This document shows positions 1-10,045 of a DNA stretch of 64,000 nt, piece after piece. The notes below the pieces were generated by a model. It saw only the letters and a list, made by a program, of their open reading frames with translations, did not search any database and was not told the DNA's origin. The stretch covers positions 813,501 through 877,500 of the forward strand of contig NZ_CP050301.1 in NCBI RefSeq assembly GCF_014189505.1. Reading direction: 5' to 3'. The stretch comes from Phyllobacterium sp. 628 (GTDB lineage Bacteria; Pseudomonadota; Alphaproteobacteria; Rhizobiales; Rhizobiaceae). The translations under genes and the position numbers were made by a program. Each line of letters starts with the position of its first letter. Positions within the stretch are counted from its first letter, which is position 1.

Positions 1-1
1 T

Positions 2-139
2 GGAGCTTCCGAGCTGCCATTTGGTGGTTATCGCCAGTCCGGCCTTGGCCGTGAACTCGGTCGGCATGCAGTTGAAGACTATACCGAAACCAAGACTCTG
101 AACATGCATATGGGGCGGCGTATAGGACTTTGGTTGTAG
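2..139 (+). CDS. Aldehyde dehydrogenase, C-terminal fragment (5' end outside window)
   Basis: The first 45 codons read as the end of an NAD(P)-dependent aldehyde dehydrogenase: the stretch [15 protein letters not shown] followed by an ...EDYTETKT... tail is the conserved C-terminal part that packs against the active site and forms the oligomerisation strand in this superfamily. The gene begins before base 1, so neither the catalytic Cys nor the NAD-binding domain is visible. It stops about 110 bases before the sugar ABC operon, on the same strand, and may belong to the same oxidation pathway as the downstream dehydrogenases (inference). The substrate cannot be told from this fragment. Confidence 0.85.
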   Translation, partial: GASELPFGGYRQSGLGRELGRHAVEDYTETKTLNMHMGRRIGLWL

Positions 140-252
140 AATTAAATCGATTGTATTCCCCATTCTGCTTATTGTATGAATGGGTCAGGCTGAAGGATGA
201 CTGAAGTCTAGGGTCGTGGGATTTTTTATCTTTTTTTCCTTGGGAGGATTGA

Positions 253-1500
253 ATGAATAAGTTGATGAATACGGTTGCCGCAACAGCCATGTTGCTCGGA
301 ACCGCAACCATGGCGCGTGCCGCTGAAAACGTCGAAGTTCTGCATTGGTGGACATCCGGCGGTGAAGCAACAGCGCTTGAAGTCCTGAAAAAGGACCTCG
401 AAAAGAAGGGCATCACCTGGTCCGACATGCCTGTCGCCGGTGGTGGCGGTACTGAAGCCATGACCGTGCTGCGCGCCCGCGTCACTGGTGGCAATCCTCC
501 GACAGCCGTACAGGCGTTGGGTTTTGACATCACCGATTGGGCCAAGCAGGGCGTTCTCGCCAACCTTGATGATGTTGCATCGAAGGAAAAGTGGGCCGAC
601 GTTATTCCCGGCGCGCTGCAGAACTTCTCCAAGTATGACGGTCACTGGATCGCTGCACCGGTCAATGTCCACTCCACCAACTGGATGTGGATCAACAAGG
701 CCGCGCTCGACAAGGCTGGCGGCAAGGAACCCAAGAACTGGGACGAGCTGATCGCTCTTCTCGACAATTTCAAGAAGCAGGGTATCACGCCAATCGCTCA
801 TGGTGGTCAGCCATGGCAGGACGCAACGATTTTCGATGCGGTTGTTCTGTCGCTCGGCAATGACTTCTACAAGGCAGCTTTCATCGATCTCGATCCCAAG
901 GCTTTGGGCGGCGAGACGATGAAGGAAGCGTTTGACCGTATGACCAAGCTGCGCAGCTATGTGGATGACAACTTCTCAGGTCGCGACTGGAACCTTGCCT
1001 CCACCATGGTTATCGAAGGCAAGGCTGGCGTGCAGTTCATGGGTGACTGGGCCAAGGGCGAATTCGTCAAGGCCAAGAAGGAGCCAGGCAAGGATTTCGT
1101 TTGCATGCGCTTCCCGGGCACTCAGGGTTCTGTGACCTTCAACTCTGATCAGTTCCTGTTCTTCAAGAAGAGCGAAGCAGAGCACAAGTCACAGCTCGTC
1201 ATGGCATCTTCCATTGAAAGCCCGACATTCCAGTCTGCTTTCAACGTTGTGAAGGGTTCTGCACCGGCACGTACGGATGTTTCCGATGCAGCGTTCGATG
1301 CTTGCGGCAAGAAGGCCATCAAGGATCTTGCTGAAGCCAACAAGGCCGGCACGCTCTATGGCTCCATGGCCCATGGTTATGCGGTTCCAGCTGCCATCAA
1401 GAATGCGATCTATGACGTAGTTACCCGTGAATTCAACGGCGACCTGACATCAGACGCAGCGGTCAAGGAACTTGTTGCTGCCGTGGATGCAGCCAAGTAA
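253..1500 (+). CDS. Sugar ABC transporter, periplasmic substrate-binding protein (CUT1 family)
   Basis: A 415-residue solute-binding protein that should capture a sugar in the periplasm and deliver it to the permeases encoded next. It has a Sec signal peptide ending near MARA-AE at about residue 23, then the extracellular solute-binding family 1 fold. Motifs include [10 protein letters not shown] near the mature N-terminus and W-rich segments ([14 protein letters not shown]) typical of glucose/mannose-type binding proteins. A clear ribosome binding site (GGGAGGA) precedes the ATG. It is first of an ABC set (binding protein, two permeases, ATPase) and is separated from the permeases by a hairpin, as often seen where the binding protein is made in excess. 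Ligand not assignable from sequence alone. Confidence 0.93.
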   Translation: MNKLMNTVAATAMLLGTATMARAAENVEVLHWWTSGGEATALEVLKKDLEKKGITWSDMPVAGGGGTEAMTVLRARVTGGNPPTAVQALGFDITDWAKQGVLANLDDVASKEKWADVIPGALQNFSKYDGHWIAAPVNVHSTNWMWINKAALDKAGGKEPKNWDELIALLDNFKKQGITPIAHGGQPWQDATIFDAVVLSLGNDFYKAAFIDLDPKALGGETMKEAFDRMTKLRSYVDDNFSGRDWNLASTMVIEGKAGVQFMGDWAKGEFVKAKKEPGKDFVCMRFPGTQGSVTFNSDQFLFFKKSEAEHKSQLVMASSIESPTFQSAFNVVKGSAPARTDVSDAAFDACGKKAIKDLAEANKAGTLYGSMAHGYAVPAAIKNAIYDVVTREFNGDLTSDAAVKELVAAVDAAK

Positions 1501-1511
1501 TCCTGCTCGTT

Positions 1512-1538
1512 CTGTCCGGGGCTTTTTGCCCCGGACAG
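1512..1538 (+). terminator. Intercistronic GC-rich hairpin between binding protein and permease genes
   Basis: An 11-bp perfect stem (CTGTCCGGGGC / GCCCCGGACAG) with a TTTTT loop, followed by GTTTT, lies 11 bases after the binding-protein stop codon and about 60 bases before the permease start. It could act as a leaky terminator or mRNA-stabilising hairpin, raising binding protein over permease. It is a structural prediction read from the sequence. Confidence 0.7.
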
Positions 1539-1597
1539 GTTTTCCGTGATTGCACACGGCAATGACAAGAATTTGAAAAATTTGAAGGGGTGAGGCT

Positions 1598-2476
1598 ATG
1601 GATACCCGCAGCCGCATACAGGACTTGATACCCAAACTTGTGTTGGGACCGAGCTTTCTGATTGTCCTGATTTTCGTTTATGGATTTATCATCTATACCG
1701 GCGTCCTGTCGTTTACTGACAGCAAGATGCTGCCATCGTTTGGCTTTGTTGGCTTTGAGAATTACCGCAAACTCTGGGCCCTGCCGCATTGGTGGGTGGC
1801 GATTACCAATCTGGGTATTTTCGCGTCCCTCTATATTATCATTTGCACCGTCATCGGTCTGGGGCTTGCCATTCTGCTGGATCAGAAGATCCGCATCGAA
1901 GGCTTCCTGCGGCCGATCTACCTCTATCCCATGGCACTGTCCTTCATCGTCACGGGCGTTGCTTGGAAATGGTTTCTCGATCCCGGCATCGGCCTTGAAA
2001 ACACCATGCATCAATGGGGCTGGACCAGCTTCGCCTTCAACTGGATCAAGGATTCCAAGATGGCGATTTATACGGTGGTCATCGCCGCCGTCTGGCAAGC
2101 GTCTGGTTTTGTCATGGCCATGTTCCTCGCTGGTTTGCGTGGTGTGGACAATGAAATCATTAAGGCTGCTCAAATTGACGGTGCATCCACTGCCATGATT
2201 TACCGCCGCATCATCATTCCACTGATGCGCCCCGTATTCCTGTCGGCCTTTGTCGTGCTCGCCCACCTCGCCATCAAGGCTTTTGATCTTGTGAAAGCGA
2301 TGACAGATGGGGGCCCAGGACAGGCAACAGAACTGCCCGCGACCTTCATGTATTCCTACACATTCACCCGCAATTCCATGGGCATTGGTGCGTCTTCGGC
2401 CATTATCATGCTGATTACGATTTTTGCGATCATCATTCCCTATCTCTATTCTGAAGTAAGGGGAGGCAACAAATGA
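1598..2476 (+). CDS. Sugar ABC transporter permease (MalF type)
   Basis: A 292-residue inner-membrane permease, one half of the translocation channel. About six hydrophobic helices are visible, and the cytoplasmic EAA loop that docks on the ATPase is present near residues 187-205 (KAAQIDGASTAMIYRRIIIP). It begins 97 bases after the binding-protein gene; AAGGGGTGAGG upstream serves as ribosome binding site. Its stop overlaps the start of the next permease by 4 bases (ATGA), implying translational coupling. Length is usual for CUT1 permeases without the MalF periplasmic insert. Confidence 0.93.
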   Translation: MDTRSRIQDLIPKLVLGPSFLIVLIFVYGFIIYTGVLSFTDSKMLPSFGFVGFENYRKLWALPHWWVAITNLGIFASLYIIICTVIGLGLAILLDQKIRIEGFLRPIYLYPMALSFIVTGVAWKWFLDPGIGLENTMHQWGWTSFAFNWIKDSKMAIYTVVIAAVWQASGFVMAMFLAGLRGVDNEIIKAAQIDGASTAMIYRRIIIPLMRPVFLSAFVVLAHLAIKAFDLVKAMTDGGPGQATELPATFMYSYTFTRNSMGIGASSAIIMLITIFAIIIPYLYSEVRGGNK

Positions 2477-3354
2477 GCGCCTCAAGCCCGGACAATGCAA
2501 TCTCCAGCGGTAAGCTGACCCGCGTCATCATCTATATCGCGCTCTTGGTATTTGCCTTTTATTTCCTTCTGCCACTCTACGTCATGGTGGTGAACTCGCT
2601 GAAAACTCTGGATGAAATCCGTCAGGGGGGCATGCTGTCGCCGCCGCGCGAATGGACCATCCAGCCTTGGCTGGCAGCCTGGTCTTCGGCACAGATTGGC
2701 GTGCAGCCGACAGGGCTGAAACCTTACTTCATCAATTCCATCCTCATGGTCATTCCAGCTGTTGCCATCTCGACTGTGATGGGTGCTTTGAATGGTTATG
2801 TCCTGACCAAGTGGAAATTCCGCGGTTCGAACGTGATGTTCGGTATGCTGCTGCTCGGCTGCTTCATTCCGTTCCAGATCGTCCTCATACCCATGGCACG
2901 TATGCTGGGCATTCTCGGTATGGCTGGGACACTCCAGGGCCTGATCTTCGTCCATGTGATCTATGGTCTAGGTTTCACAACGCTGTATTTCCGCAATTAT
3001 TACGAAGCGTTTCCGACCGAACTCGTCCGTGCCGCGCAGATTGACGGTGCCAGTTTCTTCCAGATTTTCCGGCGCATCCTTCTGCCATCATCAGGCCCGA
3101 TCATCGTCGTGTCCGTCATCTGGCAGTTCACCAATATCTGGAACGACTTCCTGTTCGGTGCCTCTTTCTCGGGTTTCAGCAGCACGCCCATGACGGTCGC
3201 GCTCAACAACCTTGTGAACTCATCAACGGGCGTGAAGGAATACAACGTGCATTTCGCTGGCGCGATCCTCGCCGCACTACCAACTCTTATCGTCTACATC
3301 GTTTCCGGGCGTTATTTCGTCCGTGGGCTCATGTCCGGCGCCGTGAAGGGATAA
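2473..3354 (+). CDS. Sugar ABC transporter permease (MalG type)
   Basis: The second CUT1 permease, 293 residues, with about six membrane helices. The EAA motif lies near residues 188-206 (RAAQIDGASFFQIFRRILLP). The start overlaps the upstream permease stop (ATGA), and the gene ends 4 bases before the ATPase start, so all three are surely co-transcribed. It pairs with the MalF-type subunit to form the membrane channel. Confidence 0.93.
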   Translation: MSASSPDNAISSGKLTRVIIYIALLVFAFYFLLPLYVMVVNSLKTLDEIRQGGMLSPPREWTIQPWLAAWSSAQIGVQPTGLKPYFINSILMVIPAVAISTVMGALNGYVLTKWKFRGSNVMFGMLLLGCFIPFQIVLIPMARMLGILGMAGTLQGLIFVHVIYGLGFTTLYFRNYYEAFPTELVRAAQIDGASFFQIFRRILLPSSGPIIVVSVIWQFTNIWNDFLFGASFSGFSSTPMTVALNNLVNSSTGVKEYNVHFAGAILAALPTLIVYIVSGRYFVRGLMSGAVKG

Positions 3355-3358
3355 TCAA

Positions 3359-4477
<1,119 letters not shown>

Positions 4478-4491
4478 ACGAACAGTTTGCC

Positions 4492-6018
4492 ATGAACGCC
4501 GCATCGCAACAGGGCCAGTCTCCCGATATCGTCATCATCGGTTCGGGGATTGGCGGGGCAACCATTGCCGCCGGTCTCGCCGGATCAGGTGCTGATATCC
4601 TGATCCTCGAGGCAGGCGATCATCTGCCTGACCGGCCCGAAAACCGTGATCCGCGTGCCATTTTCCAGAAGGGTTTTTTCCGCCCGAAAGAGAATTGGTA
4701 CGATGCGCAAGGCAAGGCGTTCAATCCAGGCAATTACTATAATGTTGGCGGCAACTCGAAATTCTATGGCGCGGTGCTGACGCGTTACCGTGCCGAGGAT
4801 TTTGCCGAGATGCAGCATCTTGAGGGTGTCTCGCCCGCGTGGCCCTTCGCCTATGATGAACTTGAACCCTGGTACGGCAAGGCCGAAGCGCTGTATCAGG
4901 TGCGCGGCACATCTGGCGAAGACCCAACGGAGCCTTTTCATTCCGAGGAGTACAACTTTCCACCCGTTCCGGATGAGGAATCGATGGGTATCTTGCGCCG
5001 CCGTTTGCAGGTGGCCGGTGTGCATCCGTTTTCGCTGCCGCTCGGTGTCGATATCGATACTTGGATGTCCCATGGCAAAACGCCGTGGGATGCGCATCCC
5101 AACAGCTTTAATGGCAAGATGGATGCGGAAACCGCAGCGCTTGCCCCGGCGTTGAAACATCGCAATATCCGCTTGCAGACCAATTCGCGTGTCACGCGGT
5201 TGGAAACGGCTGCCGACGGCAAAGCCATCACGGCCGTGCACTATGTGAAAGACGGAACGGCCTCGGTGGTCAGGCCAAAGCTGGTGATCCTGTCTGCCGG
5301 AGCGGTGCAGTCCGCCGTTCTACTGCTGCGCTCTGCCAACAGCAACAACCCTGCTGGCCTTGCCAATCGCTCCGATCAGGTCGGCCGTAATTTCATGAAC
5401 CACAATCTGTCGGCAGTAATCGGTTTTGATCCGCGCTTCCGTAATGATTCCATCTACCAGAAGACGTTTGGTTTCAACGATTATTACCTCTCGGACGGGC
5501 ACGGTGGTGCGCCGCTCGGCAATGTGCAACTGCTTGGCCGTATCAGCGGACCCGTGCTGAAATCCGATCTCAAGCTGGTGCCGGAATGGGTGCTCAACCG
5601 GTTCTGCGCCCATACGGTGGATTTCCTTGCCATGAGCGAGGATGTGCCGAAGCCCGAAAGCCGGGTGCGCATCGACGGCGACAAGATCATTTTGGAATGG
5701 GTGCGCAGCAACTGGCCTGCGCATCAGAAACTGGTAGCGCAGATCAAGTCAGTCTTGCGTGCTGCCGGATTCCCCATCGTGCTGTCCAAAGCCTTCGACC
5801 GCAAGACACCGTCGCATCAATGCGGCACAGTCCGCATGGGCACTGACCCGGCACTGGCGCCGCTCGATATCTATTGCCGCGCCTTCGACCATCCCAATCT
5901 GTTTGTGGTTGATGCGGCTTTCCTCCCGACATCGGCAGCCGTCAATCCGGCGCTGACCATTGCAGCACAGGCTTTGCGTGTCGCCGATCACATCATTGCC
6001 AAGGACCTTGCGCGATGA
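4492..6018 (+). CDS. GMC-family FAD-dependent oxidoreductase
   Basis: A 508-residue flavoenzyme of the glucose-methanol-choline family. The N-terminal FAD dinucleotide-binding motif is IIGSGIGGATIAAGL with the acidic end LEAGD; the C-terminal GMC region has SHQCGTVRMG, containing the likely catalytic His, and PTSAAVNPALTIAAQAL. It starts 14 bases after the ABC ATPase gene and its stop overlaps the SDR start (ATGA), so it belongs to the sugar operon. The likely reaction is oxidation of an alcohol group of the imported sugar or polyol, by context only. No signal peptide is evident, suggesting a cytoplasmic enzyme. Confidence 0.88.
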   Translation: MNAASQQGQSPDIVIIGSGIGGATIAAGLAGSGADILILEAGDHLPDRPENRDPRAIFQKGFFRPKENWYDAQGKAFNPGNYYNVGGNSKFYGAVLTRYRAEDFAEMQHLEGVSPAWPFAYDELEPWYGKAEALYQVRGTSGEDPTEPFHSEEYNFPPVPDEESMGILRRRLQVAGVHPFSLPLGVDIDTWMSHGKTPWDAHPNSFNGKMDAETAALAPALKHRNIRLQTNSRVTRLETAADGKAITAVHYVKDGTASVVRPKLVILSAGAVQSAVLLLRSANSNNPAGLANRSDQVGRNFMNHNLSAVIGFDPRFRNDSIYQKTFGFNDYYLSDGHGGAPLGNVQLLGRISGPVLKSDLKLVPEWVLNRFCAHTVDFLAMSEDVPKPESRVRIDGDKIILEWVRSNWPAHQKLVAQIKSVLRAAGFPIVLSKAFDRKTPSHQCGTVRMGTDPALAPLDIYCRAFDHPNLFVVDAAFLPTSAAVNPALTIAAQALRVADHIIAKDLAR

Positions 6019-6794
6019 TGAACGCCCAAACAAAACCCGTTGCTGTCATCACGGGTGCGCGCCGTGGCATCGGGCTTGGCATTGCCAAGGCGCTCGCAGC
6101 CAAAGGCTTTGACCTCGGCATTACCGATCTCGTGCGCGACGAAGCTGCGGAAACAGCCATTGCGGCACTGGAAGCACTCGGCGCAAAGGTTCTTTTTGTC
6201 GAAGCCGATCTGGCTGACCTTGCGGGTCATGCACACACAGTCAGCGCAATCACCGCGGCCTTTGGCCGCATTGATTGCCTCGTCAACAATGCCGGAATTG
6301 GTTCGAAAGTGCGTGGTGATTTTCTGGAACTTCAGCCCGCGAACTATGATGCGATTTTTGCGATCAATGTGCGTGGCACCGTGTTTTTCACCCAAGCTGT
6401 TCTGCAGGCAATGCGGGAACAAGCGGCCAATACATCGCTGCGTGCCATCATCAACATCACATCGGTATCAGCAGAAATGACGTCGCCTGATCGGCTGGAT
6501 TATTGCATGACCAAGGCAGCACTGGCTTCCTTCACGCAAGGGTTGGCCGTGCGGCTTGCGGGCGAGTGCATCAGCGTTTTCGACGTGCGGCCCGGCATCA
6601 TCCGCTCCGACATGACGGCTGTTGCTGCGGCCAAATACGATACGCTGATTGCTGAAGGTCTTGTCCCCATGAAACGCTGGGGCGAGCCGGATGATCTTGG
6701 CCGCATCGTTGCAGCGCTCGCCAGCGGGGATTTCAACTTTGCCACGGGCTCGGTCATCAACGTGGATGGCGCCCTTTCAATCAATAGACTTTAG
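6015..6794 (+). CDS. Short-chain dehydrogenase/reductase (SDR)
   Basis: A 259-residue classical SDR with Rossmann motif TGARRGIGLGIA, the NNAG element (LVNNAGIG), catalytic Ser in NITSVSAE and the YxxxK pair in DYCMTKAAL. It resembles enzymes annotated as 3-ketoacyl-ACP reductase, but its place between two GMC dehydrogenases downstream of a sugar transporter argues for a sugar/polyol dehydrogenase or reductase (inference). The start overlaps the upstream stop by ATGA. Confidence 0.9.
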   Translation: MMNAQTKPVAVITGARRGIGLGIAKALAAKGFDLGITDLVRDEAAETAIAALEALGAKVLFVEADLADLAGHAHTVSAITAAFGRIDCLVNNAGIGSKVRGDFLELQPANYDAIFAINVRGTVFFTQAVLQAMREQAANTSLRAIINITSVSAEMTSPDRLDYCMTKAALASFTQGLAVRLAGECISVFDVRPGIIRSDMTAVAAAKYDTLIAEGLVPMKRWGEPDDLGRIVAALASGDFNFATGSVINVDGALSINRL

Positions 6795-6832
6795 CGGGTT
6801 GCGAGACATGAATTTTACCCCCCTCTGTCCTG

Positions 6833-6864
6833 TCAGACATCTCCCCCAAAATGGGGGTGTCTGA
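6833..6864 (+). repeat. Palindromic intergenic repeat fragment that may mask a ribosome binding site
   Basis: The arms TCAGACA...CTCCCCC and GGGGG-TGTCTGA pair around an AAAAT-type loop, with a small bulge. The preceding CCCCCCTCTGTCCTG sequence is typical of a short repeat scattered through Hyphomicrobiales genomes (from memory). The GGGGGT of the right arm is the only plausible Shine-Dalgarno for the ATG at 6868, so the hairpin could limit its translation. Confidence 0.6.
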
Positions 6865-6867
6865 AAC

Positions 6868-8547
6868 ATGCAAAACCCATCCAAACAATCATCGTCCTAC
6901 GATTACATCATCACCGGCGCTGGTCCAGCCGGTTGTGTTCTGGCCAATCGGTTGAGCGAAGATCCTGATGTTAAAGTCCTGCTGCTCGAGGCGGGCGGAG
7001 GTGACTGGAATCCGCTGTTTCATATGCCTGCCGGTTTCGCCAAGATGACAAAGGGTGTTGCCAGCTGGGGCTGGTCGACGGTGCCGCAAAAGCACATGAA
7101 GAACCGCGTTCTGCGTTACACACAGGCGAAGGTTATCGGCGGCGGGTCCAGCATCAATGCCCAGCTTTATACGCGCGGCAATGCAACCGACTACGACCTC
7201 TGGTCGTCAGAGGACGGTTGCACCGGCTGGAGCTATCGCGATGTGCTGCCCTATTTCAAGCGGGCGGAAGACAATCAGCGTTTTGCCGATGACTACCATT
7301 CCTATGGCGGCCCGCTGGGTGTTTCCATGCCCGTTGCCACATTGCCGATCTGCGATGCCTATATCCGTGCCGGTCAGGAACTCGGCATTCCTTACAACCA
7401 CGATTTCAACGGCAAGCAGCAGGCGGGTGTCGGCTTTTATCAACTGACCCAGCGCAACCGCCGCCGCTCATCCGCATCCATGGCCTATCTTGCGCCGGTC
7501 AAGGACCGCAAGAACCTGACCATCCGCATGGGCGCGCACGTAACCAGGATCGTCGTTGAGGGCAGCCGTGCCGTTGGTGTGGAAGTGATCAAGGGCAATG
7601 GCCGCGAAATCATCCGTGCTGACCGGGAAGTGCTGATCAGCTCCGGCGCAATCGGTTCACCGAAACTGTTGTTGCAGTCGGGCATTGGCCCGGCGGAGCA
7701 TTTGCGCAGTGTTGGTGTTCCCGTCGCACACCACCTGCCCGGTGTCGGCGAAAACATGCAGGATCATCTCGATCTGTTCGTTATTTCCGAGTGCACCGGC
7801 GATCACACCTATGATGGCGTTGCCAAGCTGCATCGTACTTTGTGGGCTGGCTTGCAATATGTGCTGTTCCGCTCCGGCCCGGTGGCATCGAGCCTCTTTG
7901 AAACCGGCGGCTTCTGGTATGCCGATCCGCAGGCGCGATCCCCTGATATTCAGTTCCATCTCGGTTTGGGCTCCGGCATCGAGGCGGGTGTCGAACGTCT
8001 GAGAAATGCGGGGGTGACCTTGAATTCCGCTTATCTGCATCCGCGTTCGCGTGGCACTGTGCGCCTACAATCATCCGACCCTGCAGCAGCACCGCTGATC
8101 GATCCGAATTACTGGAGCGATCCGCATGACCGCAAAATGTCGATCGAAGGTCTGAAGCTCGCCCGTGAGATCATGAATCAGGCCGCGTTGAAACCCTTTG
8201 TCATGGCCGAGCGCCTGCCTGGGCCAAAATACAATTCCGATGAGGAGCTGTTTGATTATGGCTGTGCCAATGCCAAGACCGATCATCACCCGGTGGGTAC
8301 CTGCAAGATGGGCACGGATTCCATGGCGGTTGTCGATCTGGAATTGAAGGTGCATGGGCTGGAAGGGCTGCGCGTTTGCGACAGCTCGGTTATGCCGCGT
8401 GTTCCCTCCTGCAACACCAATGCGCCGACAATCATGATGGGTGAGAAGGGCGCCGATATCATCCGCAAGCTCGCACCCTTGCCGCCGACAGTTTTCAGCC
8501 ATGAGAGGAATGAAAAACGCCCGCGTGCGCGGGCGGATATTCGGTGA
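6868..8547 (+). CDS. GMC-family dehydrogenase (choline dehydrogenase-like)
   Basis: A 559-residue GMC flavoprotein. It has the FAD motif IITGAGPAGCVLANRLSE, the GMC signature near KVIGGGSSINAQLYTRGN, and a C-terminal HHPVGTCKMG with the active-site His. Such proteins are often annotated BetA or alcohol dehydrogenase, but this one is apart from any betaine gene and follows a sugar transporter-SDR unit, so I do not assign betA. It ends just before a strong terminator, making it the last gene of the transcription unit. A 73-base gap holding a palindromic repeat separates it from the SDR gene. Confidence 0.88.
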   Translation: MQNPSKQSSSYDYIITGAGPAGCVLANRLSEDPDVKVLLLEAGGGDWNPLFHMPAGFAKMTKGVASWGWSTVPQKHMKNRVLRYTQAKVIGGGSSINAQLYTRGNATDYDLWSSEDGCTGWSYRDVLPYFKRAEDNQRFADDYHSYGGPLGVSMPVATLPICDAYIRAGQELGIPYNHDFNGKQQAGVGFYQLTQRNRRRSSASMAYLAPVKDRKNLTIRMGAHVTRIVVEGSRAVGVEVIKGNGREIIRADREVLISSGAIGSPKLLLQSGIGPAEHLRSVGVPVAHHLPGVGENMQDHLDLFVISECTGDHTYDGVAKLHRTLWAGLQYVLFRSGPVASSLFETGGFWYADPQARSPDIQFHLGLGSGIEAGVERLRNAGVTLNSAYLHPRSRGTVRLQSSDPAAAPLIDPNYWSDPHDRKMSIEGLKLAREIMNQAALKPFVMAERLPGPKYNSDEELFDYGCANAKTDHHPVGTCKMGTDSMAVVDLELKVHGLEGLRVCDSSVMPRVPSCNTNAPTIMMGEKGADIIRKLAPLPPTVFSHERNEKRPRARADIR

Positions 8548-8553
8548 TCATAA

Positions 8554-8580
8554 AAAGAGCGGGGCAAACCCCCGCTCTTT
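8554..8580 (+). terminator. Rho-independent terminator, probably bidirectional
   Basis: An 11-bp perfect stem (AAAGAGCGGGG / CCCCGCTCTTT) with a 5-base loop. A-rich and T-rich flanks let it serve both the dehydrogenase gene on the plus strand and the DUF982 gene ending at 8587 on the minus strand. Confidence 0.9.
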
Positions 8581-8586
8581 CAATGC

Positions 8587-8844
8587 CTATGGGTGTAGCC
8601 TTGTGTCGAGAAACACGCCCGCATCGCGCGCGGCGCTGATAAAAGCGTGGCGCGCCTTATGTGCAGGTTTCCACCCGTCCAAGGCATCAAGGCAGGCCTG
8701 CAAGGCCCGGCGGTAATTAGCCCCGGTTTTCAACGGCCAATTGTTCTGCAGGCATTCGATCGCTTCCCAGACGCTGGAAATGGCCCTTTGGCCTGCAGCT
8801 CCCAGTCGGATCATAACCGGGATGGGAAAACGCTTGTCGTGCAT
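8587..8844 (-). CDS. DUF982 domain-containing protein
   Basis: An 85-residue protein of the DUF982 family, which is common in rhizobia and has no assigned function. The pattern of a short N-terminal strand, then WEAIECLQNNWP and RRALQACLDALDGW, fits the family. The open frame extends further upstream, but GGAGGAAG lies 7 bases before the ATG at 8844, which fixes the start. It converges with the GMC dehydrogenase gene across the shared terminator. Confidence 0.8.
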   Translation of the reverse strand: MHDKRFPIPVMIRLGAAGQRAISSVWEAIECLQNNWPLKTGANYRRALQACLDALDGWKPAHKARHAFISAARDAGVFLDTRLHP

Positions 8845-9006
8845 CACTTCCTCCATGAGTATTTGATGAACTGAACATGCCAGTTGGCGCCGCCAGTCTA
8901 ACACCGGTAATGAGTCCGGGATGAGTCTGGTTCCATGACAAATTGACGAAATATTTTTGAACGCAATGGCCTGTGAAAACACGGGATTTTGATGAGGTGC
9001 GGAAGC

Positions 9007-9915
9007 TTATCGCAGGTCGGCAGACATCGACCCGACTTCCCGCAGCAGCCAGTCGAGAAACACCTGCATGGCAGGACGTTGCGGGCGGTCCTGCGGACAG
9101 GTCAGCCAATAGGCGTGGTGGCTGACAAAGCCGAAGCCTTGCGGGTTGATCAGTTTGCCACTCGAAAGCTCCTCGGCAATCAGCCCGCGTGGCACCAGTG
9201 CCAAACCTTGACCAGCAATGGCAGCACGAATGACAAGCGCGTAAAAGCCGAAATGGGTGATACGCTCCGGCGCAAAATCAACAATCTGATGCGCCAGCGC
9301 AAATTCATCCCAGCGCAACGGCGTGTGCTTGTGGTCGAGCAGTGGAAACCTGCCGATATCTCCGGGTTTTTCCACGCCGCCTAGCCGGGCAATAAAATGC
9401 GGCGCACCGACAAGCGCTACCTCGCGGCCAAAGAGATAATGGTTGTCCTGCCCCGGCCAGTCGCCTTCACCGAAGCGGAAGGCCGCATCCGCCTGATTGA
9501 TCAGCTCATTATTGGCAAAGGTTGATAATTCCACATCGATATCCGGATGCGCCTCGGCAAAACTGGCAAAACGCGGGATCAGCCAGCGGTCCCCCATGAT
9601 CGGCAGGATGTGCAGTTTGATGGCATTGGGTGATGAGCCGAGCGCAGCCACGCGTATGGCGGCATTTTCCATGGCACCAAGTGCAATGCGGGCCTCGACC
9701 ACATAAATCCTGCCGGCTTCTGTGGTGGACAACCCATAGGGCGTGCGCACAAACAGTGGAACACCCGCCAGCTTTTCGACTGCAATCAATTGCTTGCTCA
9801 CCGCGCTTTGCGTCATGTTCAGCGCTTTGGCGCAAGCGGTCGTGCTGCCATGCTCAGCAATAGCCGCGATGACCTGCAATCCCCGGGTTGATGGATATAT
9901 CCGGGCGGATACCAT
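9007..9915 (-). CDS. LysR-family transcriptional regulator (GcvA-like)
   Basis: A 302-residue LysR regulator: N-terminal winged helix-turn-helix (GSTTACAKALNMTQSAVSKQ, about residues 22-41), then a periplasmic-binding-like effector domain. The open frame runs 44 codons further upstream, but the ATG at 9915 puts the HTH at the normal distance from the N-terminus. It is divergent from the argininosuccinate-lyase-family/ABC operon starting at 10046, so it most likely controls that operon and itself from the 130-base shared promoter region. Confidence 0.9.
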   Translation of the reverse strand: MVSARIYPSTRGLQVIAAIAEHGSTTACAKALNMTQSAVSKQLIAVEKLAGVPLFVRTPYGLSTTEAGRIYVVEARIALGAMENAAIRVAALGSSPNAIKLHILPIMGDRWLIPRFASFAEAHPDIDVELSTFANNELINQADAAFRFGEGDWPGQDNHYLFGREVALVGAPHFIARLGGVEKPGDIGRFPLLDHKHTPLRWDEFALAHQIVDFAPERITHFGFYALVIRAAIAGQGLALVPRGLIAEELSSGKLINPQGFGFVSHHAYWLTCPQDRPQRPAMQVFLDWLLREVGSMSADLR

Positions 9916-10045
9916 CGTTTTCGCCCTCGCCGATTTTACCCCACAGGGTAGTCCATTTTGGAATGGATATGCGAATTCATTTCGTTTGTCGTCCCCAAAA
10001 CACAACCATAAGCTTCGGATAACGAGAAAAAGGGGAATGAATGCC

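Noticed and set aside
1463..2500. Long antisense open frame (345 codons) opposite the first sugar permease
   Set aside because: Composition is His/Asn/Gly-rich without a family; it mirrors the clear MalF-type permease on the plus strand.
6868..8547. Calling this gene betA (choline dehydrogenase)
   Set aside because: GMC enzymes share these motifs; no betB, betI or choline transporter is adjacent and the operon begins with a sugar transporter.
9743..10045. Upstream extension of the lyase frame into the LysR gene
   Set aside because: It is antisense to the LysR N-terminus; the start with a good ribosome binding site is at 10046.
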